Shown one piece after another: positions 11,033 through 23,000 of a DNA stretch of 64,000 nt. This DNA is from Apostichopus japonicus (taxonomy: Eukaryota; Echinodermata; Holothuroidea; Aspidochirotida; Stichopodidae), in contig NC_092579.1 of assembly GCF_037975245.1 (NCBI RefSeq), positions 14,766,178 through 14,830,177 on the forward strand, in the 5' to 3' direction. A model generated the notes under the pieces. It saw only the letters and a list, made by a program, of their open reading frames with translations, had not been told where the DNA came from and made no database searches. Both the position numbers and the translations under genes were made by a program. Within the stretch, counting starts at the first letter, position 1, and every line of letters begins with the position of its first letter.

Positions 11033-14000
11033 CTAGATCAAACAAGAGAGAGTAAAGGTATCATCTTCATCGACTCGAGGGAAATTGATTACGGCAGTAA
11101 TGAACAAAATGATGGGAAATGAAATGAAATGTCAATGAAATTCGAACTAGCTGACAGGGTTACCACTAATACTCTCTATCTTACAATGAGGTCATGAATA
11201 GTTATTTGCTATCTTAATATGTGGAAAAATAGTTATTTGCTATCTTAATATGTGGAAATATAGTTATCTGCTATCTTAATATGTGGAAATATAGTTATCT
11301 GCTCTCTTAATATGTGGAAATATAGTTATCTGCTATCTTAATATGTGGAAATATAGTTATCTGCTCTCTTAATATGTGGAAATATAGTTATCTGCTATCT
11401 TAATATGTGGAAATATAGTTATTTGCTATCTTAATATGTGGAAAAATAGTTATTTGCTATCTTAATATGTGGAAATATAGTTATCTGCTATCTTAATATG
11501 TGGAAATATAGTTATCTGCTATCTTAATATGTGGAAATATAGTTAACTGTTCTCTTAATATGTGGAAATATAGTTATCTGCTATCTTAACATGTGGAAAT
11601 ATAGTTATCTGCTATCTTAACATGTGGAAATATAGTTATCTGCTATCTTAATATGTGGAAATATAGTTATCTGCTATCTTAAAATGTGGAAATATAGTTA
11701 TCTGCTCTCTTAATATGTGGAAATATAGTTATCTGCTATCTTAAAATGTGGAAATATAGTTATCTGCTATCTTAATATGTGGAAATATAGTTATTTGCTA
11801 TCTTAATATGTGGAAATATAGTTATCTGCTCTCTTAACATGTGGAAATATAGTTATTTGCTATCTTAACATGTGGAAATATAGTTATCTGCTATCTTAAC
11901 ATGTGGAAATATAGTTATCTGCTATCTTAATATGTGGAAATATAGTTATTTGCTATCTTAATATGTGGAAATATAGTTATCTGCTATCTTAACATGTGGA
12001 AATATAGTTATCTGCTATCTTAAAATGTAGAAATATAGTTATCTGCTATCTTAATATGTGGAAATATAGTTATTTGCTATCTTAATATGTGGAAATATAG
12101 TTATCTGCTATCTTAATATGTGGAAATATAGTTATCTGTTCTCTTAATATGTGGAAAAATACTTATCTGCTATCTTAAAATGTAGAAATATAGTTATCTG
12201 TTCTCTTAATATGTGGAAATATAGTTATCTGCTATCTTAACATGTGGAAATACAGTTATCTGCTATCTTAATATGTGGAAATATAGTTATTTGCTATCTT
12301 AATATGTGGAAATACAGTTATCTGCTCTCTTAATATGTGGAAATATAGTTATCTGCTATCTTAACATGTGGAAATATAGTTATCTGCTATCTTAACATGC
12401 GGAAATATAGTTATTTGCTATCTTAACATGTGGAAATATAGTTATTTACTATCTTAATATGTGGAAATATAGTTATCTGCTATCTTAATATGTGGAAATA
12501 TAGTTATCTGCTATCTTTAATGTAAAGACTAGGACATCTGATCTTTGCACAGCCTGACTGGAAAGGATCTTATCATGTGTCATCTCGAACAGCAACAAAA
12601 CTGACTTCAGCATATACGCAAAGAGCAGAGTCTTTGACTACTACTCTCCGTGCAAGGAGCTGATATTATTTGTATGCCATGCTATGTAAAGTAGAGCAGT
12701 ATACCTGATTTCTGCCAAGAAGACTGTCTGAAAAAAATTGTTTTTTTTTATATGCCATGATAACCAAAACACCAAGCAAAGCAAAAGTCTAATTCCTGCA
12801 CTGGGTTTATGCAAATGAGGTTGCAGCAAATCAAATTGTTTGTCTGCATATATGGAGGTGATGATGTCATCTATATCTGAACAACAATTAACAAAACAGA
12901 ACAGAAAAGTATAAATCTGACTACATGCAGCTATATGCCACCTGACACCATACAGAGCAGCAAACCTCATTCCTGCTCTTCTTAAACAGGGTATCAGGTA
13001 TCATTATGCCATCTTAAACACCCCGAAGAGAGGAGCAAATCTAATTCCTGCTCTACTTAAACAGGGTACCAGGTATCATTATGCCATCTGACACAATACA
13101 GAGCAGCAAACCTCATTCCTGCTCTACTTAAACAGGGTATCAGGTATCATTATGCCATCTTAAACACCCCGAAGAGAGCAGCAAATCTAATTCCTGCTCT
13201 ACTTAAACAGGGTACCAGGTATCATTATGCCATCTGACACCATACAGAGCAGCAAACCTCATTCCTGCTCTACTTAAACAGGGTATCAGGTATCATTATG
13301 CCATCTTAAACACCCCAAAGAGAGCAGCAAATCTAATTCCTGCTCTACTTAAACAGGGTACCAGGTATCATTATGCCATCTGACACCATACAGAGCAGCA
13401 AACCTCATTCCTGCTCTACTTAAACAGGGTATCAGGTATCATTATGCCATCTTAAACACCCCAAAGAGAGCAGCAAATCTAATTCCTGCTCTACTTAAAC
13501 AGGGTACCAGGTATCATTATGCCATCTGACACCATACAGAGCAGCAAACCTCATTCCTGCTCTACTTAAACAGGGTATCAGGTATCATTATGCCATCTTA
13601 AACACCCCAAAGAGAGCAGCAAATCTAATTCCTGCTCTACTTAAACAGGGTACCAGGTATCATTATGCCATCTTACACCATACAGAGCAGCAAACCTCAT
13701 TCCTGCTCTACTGAAACATGTTATCAGGTATCATTATGCCATCTTAAACACCCTGAAGAGAGCAGCAAATCTAATTCCTGGTAAAGGTATGAGGTATATC
13801 TATGCTCACTTACCCTGAAGAGCAGCTTATCTGACTCACGTTCTGCATACATGGAGATAAGGTTGTATTTATTATCTGAGGGAGTACTGATGCGGTATCC
13901 TGTCAACCTGTAACACGCTTCTCGGAAATCATGAATCTTGCTCTTGAAGACTTCCTTCAGTCTCTGACCTCTCAACTCGCTGGCTTCCAACTCTTTCTTC

Positions 14001-17000
14001 AGCTCTGATAAGGTTTGACAGTAAAATGTAATTATTACCCCCAACATATTCCTAAAAAGGATTTATATTTATAAAAAAAAAGAAAACAAAGAAGATATAC
14101 AGGGTGAAAAACTGGTTGGTTTGTAAACACTACAGATTTGGAGAGAATGACTCAAAGTCAGGAGGTCAGCTTGCACCATAACCTCTTGTACAAGAGAATG
14201 TCCGCACAGACGGTACATGTTTAGTTTGTTCCAAGAAAGTAAGAGCAGTGACTGAAACAACGAGAGGATTCCTGCTGCACCATCTGGAAGATAATAACTA
14301 TCCTTCAAAATAATAACTATTACTTCAAAATCATATGTAAGGAATGATCAAATTGTCACATGAGTGCAGAATGTAGTTTAGGTTTTAGAGATACAATACC
14401 ATCAAAATCATGATGGAGGGGAGGTGGGTGGGGGGGGGAGAGCTGGGATCAATTTCATGTACTACATATGAGCTACATCCCTCTAACCTGATGCTGGTGT
14501 AAGAAATGGTTTAGGGACAACTGTACTGACCCCACGTTTTCCAATTCAATACCCAGTGGAGGTGTTTATGGCAGTATACACATGGTTGGGTCCACAGTGT
14601 AATGTCTCCCACAGCGCCAACATTCATCATCGCAGACTATGTTTTCAGGTCACTTTATCACGGTCAAAATGGATGTATGATACTTACCGGAGAAGTATCA
14701 CTTATCAAAGAAATATTAGCAATTTTTCTTACATCCCTGCAACCATTTCATTGCAGTTGCACTTGGTGGAAAGAAGACAGGATAGCCTACTCTGAACATA
14801 AGAATTTGGGGGGGGGGGAGATCTATGTAGATGACAGTAACTGCTCAATACAACCCTTTTCCCCTTGTTGGACAAGACAGAACACTTCATAACATTCTTG
14901 TGGAACAGAAGTCATTAGTCGTTTCAAAGACGTTGATTAGTGATGCGGTTATGTAGTTTCATCAACGAAATTTAACCAGCCGCTTCAAGAGTGTTTCTGA
15001 AATATTCAAATATTCTATTATATCAACTAATGACTTCTTTGACAAACCATCAACTTCTTTGACTAACCATTGACTTCTTTGACTAACCAACAAATTCTTT
15101 AACTAACCACCCACTCCTCTGACTAACCATAGACTTCTTTGACTAACCATACACTTCTTTGAATAACCATCAAAATCTTTGACTGATCATTGACTAACCA
15201 CCAAATTCTTTGACTAACCACCCACTCCTCTGACTAACCATAGACTTCTTTGAATAACCATCAACTTCTTTGACTAAACATAGACTTCTTTGACTAACCA
15301 TAGACTTCTTTTGACTAATCACCAAGTTCTTTGACTAACCACCCACTCCTCTGACTTACCATTGATTTCTTTGACTAACCATTCAATTATTTGACTAAAC
15401 ATTGAATTCTTTGACTGACCATCAACTTATTTGACTAAACATAGACTTCTTTGACTAACCATCAACTTCTTTGACTAACCACCCACTCCTTCGACTAACC
15501 ATAGACTTTTTTGAATAACCATCAAATTCATTGACTAACCACCCACTCCTCTGACTAACCATTGCCTTCTTTGACTAACCATTGACTTCTTTGACTAACC
15601 ATAGACTTCTTTGAATAACCATCAACTTCTTTGACTAAACATAGACTTCTTTGACTAATCATTGGCTTCTTTGACTAACCACCAAATTATTTGACTAACC
15701 ACCCACTCTTCTGACTAACCATGGACTTCTTTGACTAACCATCAAATTCTTTGACTAACCATAGACTTCTTTTGACTAACCACCAAATTCTTTGACTAAC
15801 CACCCACTCCTCTGACTAACCATCAACTTCTTTGACTAACCACCCACTCCTTTGACTAACCTTTGACTTCTTTGACTAACCATAGACTTCTTTGAATAAC
15901 CATCAAATTCTTTGACTAACCACCCACTCCTCTGACTAACCATTGACTTTTTTGACTAACCATAGACTTCTTTGAATAACCATCAACTTCTTTGACTAAC
16001 CATAGACTTCTTTGACTAATCATTGGCTTCTTTGACTAACCACCAAATTCTTTGACTAACCACCCACTCCTCTGACTAACCATTGGATGCTTTGACTAAC
16101 CATTCAATTATATGACTAACCATTGATTTCTTTGACTAACCATCAACTTCTTTGACTAAACATAGACTTCTCTGACTAACCATCGACTTCTTTGACTAAC
16201 CACCCACTCCTTCGACTAACCATTAACTTCTTTGACTCACCATCGAATTCTTTACTGTTCCTCTTCTCAAGTTGTAGTTTAATATCCTGAGTATTGGCCT
16301 CGTGTCCCATCTCCTCAAGGATTCGGACCCGCTCCTTCAACACTTCCACTTGCTCAATCAACTTCCTCTCATCCTCTGTTCTCTTCTTCCTCAATTCAGC
16401 AGCCGGGTTTGAGGAGAAAGTCAAAACTTTGGTTCTGGTTGGATCAAAGTCTCCCTAAATTATGGATCAAAACAAAAGGTAACTATTTTGTGCTTTCACC
16501 TTTGTTAAGTGCAATAAGATGACGTACGAATTTGAGAACTAAAATTTGAACGCATGGCCAGCAGTTTTGTGGTATCAACTTGATGCTCTGTCCTTGTTGA
16601 ACCAAAGAGGAAGACCAGGAAAATAGAGCCATGATGAAGGATTAAAAATGACAGCAATAAGGATGTCAGAAGTTTTCATCCTGGAGGTGATATGAACCAG
16701 TTACCTTCATATTTTGCAGGTCTTTATACATTTTTATCATCTCTTTATGCTCATGATTTTCTTCCTCCAGTTGCCTGATCTTCTCCTTCAAGTCCTCAGA
16801 GTCACTCCCTCTGCCAAGTTTGGTGTTCATCGCCTCTAATCTGGCATTTTTCTCCTCTAGGTCCTAACAGAGAGATACAAGGTGAAGAGATAAGATTCAA
16901 TCACAGAGTGAAGAGAGAGGAATAGGGACTGATGTCATGTTGTCATTGTGTCAAAGGTCACAAACAGTTCACACTATTTAATCTTAAAGATCATCAGTGG

Positions 17001-20000
17001 CGCTCTCGTATTTTCAGCCAGCTTAGATTGCTTAAAGTACTTTCTTGGAGTTGTAATTTTCATATTAATCTTAATAGGATTTATTACCTTAACAGGGAAC
17101 AATGCGGTAATAACAGATGGGCAGATGACGCCAGTGGGCCAACAAGGTCAAGAGGCCAGCAAGGTCAAGGAGCTTTTGAAATCACTTTTAGAAAACATAT
17201 GCCTATATTGTTTCCCCCTTGTGCTTGCAAAACTTAATGAGGTACTTAGGAGGGGAGAAGGGGGGGGGAGGAGGTGGATACAGGTGTGATGCTTCAGGGA
17301 CCCAGAGAGTGCTAATCCAGCCCTGACATAAATTAATATCTCAGTGAGTGAAATAATCCGCAGCTGAATGGTAGATTGTGTGGTGAAGTTTGTATGAAGT
17401 GACTATAATTTCGCTTCCTAACATGTTTTTCGAGGCAATGCGGTTGACCATCATAAGTGCTGTTGGTGTTCCATGACACGAATATGCAGAATCATAGAGA
17501 GCTTGCTAGCTAAAGCACTCAGATCAAACAAAGGGGTAGCTTTCAACCTGCAGTACCAACCACTTGCCTCCACCCTACTACTATAATTATGGATTATATT
17601 CTTACCTCCTTTTCCACCTGAAGTCGTGATATATCTGTTAACTTCTTCTCCGCTCTCCCTAATTTGGCTTCAAGCCCAATCACTTTTTCTCTCAGTAAGT
17701 AATTATTTTCGTTGGTAGCTCTGAAATGGACAAACAATTATAAGAACAGATGTAAGTTTACAAATATGATCATCAGTTGCTGGGATACATTATGTGTGTC
17801 GAGCAAGTACATACTTTTATCGTGTACAATTCCGATGAAGGACAAAAAAAAATGACCTTACAATTTAGACAAATTCAAGCAATTTTCCAGACAATCATCT
17901 TCAATCACCAGAATATCCCTTTAAGTAAAACGAGCTGAGGTTTTTATTGTTTGTTAAAGTAAATGTTAATTGCATCTTTTGAGGTGACAAAAAGTATACT
18001 TCGTAGCGTTTGTGAATAAAATTACATCAGATATAGCCAATTTATACAACGTATAGAATGTACTCTGAAAAATGAAATGCGATAGAGTAATTTTGAGTGG
18101 CCTTGATGATGTAACAGATCATAGAGGATCAGATTATCCCAGGATTAACTGGCTCTTAAATTCTTCAAAATGGAGACAAATAGCTTATAACAAGGTATAC
18201 TAGTCAGGGTTGATTCATGGTTCAACTTTTGATCTAACCAGTAAGATGAAAATCTGGCCATCTCACCTCAGATATTCATTTTCTTTGGCCAGCCTCTTAT
18301 TTTCTTCCTCTAGTATTGGCATTCTCTTCACGTCATCGCCGACAGCCTTCGCCAGGGAAACAGAATCTTTGTGGTCCTCTATCTTCTGCAACAACTCCTG
18401 AATGAAGAAAAACCTGGTCATTAAATGCTGCTTGTATTTGTATAAATGTACCTATTCTTCTGCAAAAACTTGAGAAATATTGATGGCAAGTTTTATTGTT
18501 GGCAGGCGCCAATAAGGTAGCCTATTAGGTTCAGGCCTCATGAGATGGGGTGGGGGGGGGGGCATGGAGAGGGTGCTACAGACCCAAGGCCTGGGTTCAA
18601 TTAGGGGTCCTCGGAAATGTGGGATAAGAATAGTTAATTAATATAAGTTCATATTATACTGCAGTCACTTGACGAAATTTGACCCTGGGGCCTGATCTTG
18701 CTCTCAACATCTCTGGAAGATGTTGCACGCTGCTTGATAGCCAGATGTTACACATCAGCTTCATTCGATAAACCTTAAAGGCAGCAGGAAAGGAGGGCCA
18801 TGCATAAGCTCATAGCTTGCATTTGTTTGATATTTGTCTAGCCCATGTATTTGTTTTAACTTATCATTTGGTCTGTGAAAATAAGAGGCAGTTTGTTTAA
18901 GAATTATTGCAAAAATACAGGCAAAATTTTAAGGTTTCACAGAAGCTGCATACTCAAGGCCCGACATACAAGATCAGGTATAAACCTAGTCAAATGCTGG
19001 AGTGTTTTTTCTTCTTTATTTTCAATATGAGGTCATCCACATGAATAAAATTACAGAGGGTGAAGAAAAAGGAAAATTCACATGATGCCCATTTCAAGTG
19101 CAAACATGATGTGATATCCACAAGGCATTTGCACTTAATATTTCAAAACAAATCTAGAGAATAACAATAAGCATCTCTTTGTTCCCTCCCTGCTTTTGTT
19201 TGCTACAAACCAGAAAGTTGAAAGAGAGGGATTTTTAAGAAAAATTAAATGCCATTCAAAGATTACAGATTCATTCTTGCTAATAATATCTCATAATCTC
19301 TCAATTCTTGCTAATAATAACTCATTCTGACTGATTTCTGTTTTCTAACTTAGAGGTGGTTACTTGAACACTAGTTAGTGAACAATGACATCCATTACAG
19401 TATGTAAGGACAGTTGTGTCTTCATATCCTGTACTAGGTGATTAACACATTAATCTAGAGCGAGTTATAATTTAAAACTTCAAAATGGGGACTTTAAGAG
19501 ATATTGAAGCTGCAGGGAAAACGGGCGTCGTTGCATGGAGTCATATGATGTCATTGCATAGCATGACTAGTTACCATGGGCTTAATCACAAATCACTACA
19601 ACCCTTGAAAAACTATTTTACCTCCATTGATATTTATTTAAGAAATATGACCTGTTTTACCTTATTGGTCTGTCTTAATTGGAATAATTCCACTCTGTAT
19701 TCTTCTATTGTTCTCCTGTTGGATCCAGCATTGGCTGCTCTCCTGTAAGAGACCAAGAAAATGATACCTTGTCAAAAGAGATAAACCAGCAGTACGGCTG
19801 AATCAATATGCAAACAAGAGAGAATAGCTCTGCAGACACTAGCAGTGCCTACTGTGTAAACTGTGGAGTACTATGCAAACTGTGGAGAACTAAAAAAAAC
19901 TGTGGAGTAATGTGTAAACTGTGGAGTACTGAGTAAACTGCGGAGTACTGTGTAAGCTGTAGAGTACTATGTAAACTATGTACTATGTAAACTATGGAGT

Positions 20001-23000
20001 ACTATGGAGCATTATGTAAACTGTGGAGTACTGTGTAAGCTGTAGAGTACTATGTAAACTATGTACTATGTAAACTATGGAGTACTGTGGAGCATTATGT
20101 AAACTGTGGAGTACTGTGTAAACTGTGGAGTACTGTATAAGCTGTAGAGTACTATGTAAACTATGTACTATGTAAACTATGGAGTACTGTGGAGCATTAT
20201 GTAAACTGTGGAATACTGTGTAAGCTGTAGAGTACTATGTAAACTATGTACTATGTAAACTATGGAGTACTGTGGAGCATTATGTAAACTGTGGAGTACT
20301 GTGTAAACTGTAGAGTACTATGTAAACTATGTACTATGTAAACTATGGAGTACTGTGGAGCATTATGTAAACTGTGGAGTACCGTGCAAACTGTAGAGTA
20401 CTGTGTAAACTGTGGAGAACCGTGTAAACTGTGGAGTACTATGTAAACTGTGGAGTACTGTTTAAACTGTGGAGTACTGTGTAAACTGTGGAGTACTGTA
20501 TAAACTGTAGAATGCTGTGTAAACTGTGGAGTACTGTGTAAACTGTGGATTACTGTATAAACTGTGGAGTACTGTGTAAACTGTGTAGTACTATGTAAAC
20601 TGTGGAGTGCTGTGTAAACTGTGGAGTACTGTTTAAACTGTGGAGTACTGTGTAAACTGTGGAGTACTGTGTAAACTGTGTAGTACTATGTAAACTGTGG
20701 AGTACTGTGTAAACTGTGGAGTACTATGTAGACTGTGGAGTACTGTGTAAACTGTGGAGTACTGTTTAAACTGTGGAGTACTGTGTAAACTGTGGAGTAC
20801 TGTGTAAACTGTGTAGTACTATGTAAACTGTGGAGTACTGTGTAAACTGTGGAGAACAATGTAAACTGTGGAGTACTGTGTAAACTGTGGAGTACTGTTT
20901 AAACTGTGGAGTACTGTGTCAACTGTGGAGTACTGTGTCAACTGTGGAGTACTATGTAAACTGTGGAGTGCTGTGTAAACTGTGGAGTACTGTATAAACT
21001 GTAGAATGCTGTGTAAACTGTGGAGTACAGTGTAAACTGTGGATTACTGTATAAACTGTGGAGTACTGTGTAAACTGTGGAGTACTATGTAAACTGTGGA
21101 GTACTGTGTAAACTGTGGAGTACTGTTTAAACTGTGGAGTACTGGGTAAACTGTGTAGTACTATGTAAACTGTGGAGTACTGTGTAAACTATGGAGTACT
21201 GTGTAAACTGTGGAGTACTTTGTAAAGGGTAGAGTACTATGTAAACTGTGGAGTACTGTGTAAACTGTGGAGTACTGTATAAACTGTGGAGTACTATGTG
21301 AACTGTGGAGTACTGTGTAAACTGTGGAGTACTGTGTAAACTGTGGAGTACTATGTAAACTGTGGAGTACTGTGCAAACAGTGGAGTACTGTGTAAACTG
21401 TGTAGCACAAAAGATTACACACAATTAAGCCTGGCTGCAGTTTGCTGCAGCCCCATCAGCATTCGACCCTTGACACATCACTTGGAACAATTTAAGTTAA
21501 AACTAGAGGATTTCATAACAAGGGTTTAGCTCAAATTTCCTGCTGATAGGCCACATGATATATCTTTATAATTAATATAACACAAATACCTCCATGGATA
21601 TTACTTCTTTGTAAGCCAGGAAGACATGGAAAAGGATTCTCACAAAAGACTATAATTAATATATTTGTATTGAATATAGGTATCTGTCGTTATGCTGCCA
21701 ATGCTAAGATTATTGTCAAATAATCCTTGATTCAACCAATCAATAGTTTATTTTCTCCACAGCAGGAACTGATATAAAAATATGAATAGAATAGATCCCA
21801 TTGAAAAAAACTATTTTTAAAATTTTCTGTATCCCTGCTTGAAAATTGAGTTTATTATAATAAAAAATACATGAGATGTTTGACCTCATCTGTTGCTTAA
21901 GCTGCATCTTCAACTCCTCCAAAGCTGTTTCCATGGTCTCCACCTTTGAGTCCTTCCTGTAATAGTTAGAAACAAAAATATATAGCAAAAAACTAAGAAA
22001 AACAGTAGAGTACAGCAAACAAGATTGTAATTTGTGGCTACACAGCTGGACACATGCCATGTTTGTCATTGGCATGATTCAGTTGTGTGTCAAACAGTTC
22101 CACATAACAATAATGCTTACTTGACTTGGTGGTAAGTGACTTCAGCCTGCTCTAGTCATATTGAACACTAAGTGACTAAAGATAAATTGACCTGTCACTT
22201 AATGATGACTTGTAAATAAATCTGTTACCGAGGAATAACTGGAGAAATTTATATCACAAACTGATGACCAAAATATACACGTGTCCCGCAGCCTACACTA
22301 AGAGACCACATATAAATGTCCTAGTCAGATAGCGATTACAGGCAAAGAGATCTGTCAAAAAGGTGGCTAATGCAATATATTTACCTGTAATTGAGTATTC
22401 ATCAGCACACAGAGACCTGCCATCAAGATACTGCAGTAAAAATGACCTTCTACATACTAACTGCTAGTAGAATAATTGCCTCTCATTAAGTGTATGCAGC
22501 TGTTTTAAAAAAAGACCCGTTGGGCAGCAATTACGGCTACAGGGAAATGAGAAAATTCAAACTTACTGCGTTAGCTCATTCTTTAATTTAGAGATGTGTG
22601 ACCGTGAAGACATCTGCAGCTGTGAATTACAGAATGAAAAAGACAAAGTATTGAAATCATAGTTAAACTGTACAAAAAGTAGGTAAAATCAGAGATGAAT
22701 TCATTCGGAACATTGTTTCTTGACTGAAAGATGTCAAATAATACTACATGCATATTTATCAACTAATATCTAACTAATTTTCTAAATTAAATCTCCTAGT
22801 TGTGATGTTTGTCATCTAATAGCATGTATACGACAATTAACATTCAGGTACTTTATCATACAAAGTCATTTGCTACTTTTTAATGGCAATTCAGACGTCT
22901 TTAGAGATTGCTTGACATTACAATACAGACTGTGACAAGGTGTGTTCCGTTCATCTCGAAGACTTTATAGTTCAAATCAAAAAGCAGGTCAATTCTTTTG

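Noticed and set aside
14069-14308. Minus-strand frame between MAD1 exons 10 and 11
   Set aside because: The phases of exons 10 and 11 fit each other directly, and the frame shows no coiled coil or family resemblance.
16932-17289. Two overlapping plus-strand frames inside MAD1 intron 8
   Set aside because: Antisense to the gene, no conserved motif; considered while looking for the missing MAD1 exons and dismissed.
11197-21404. CRISPR-like regular repeats
   Set aside because: The units are contiguous tandem repeats without unique spacers, in introns of an animal gene.
21127-21424. Minus-strand frames with repeated [15 protein letters not shown]
   Set aside because: Translation of the 19-bp minisatellite.
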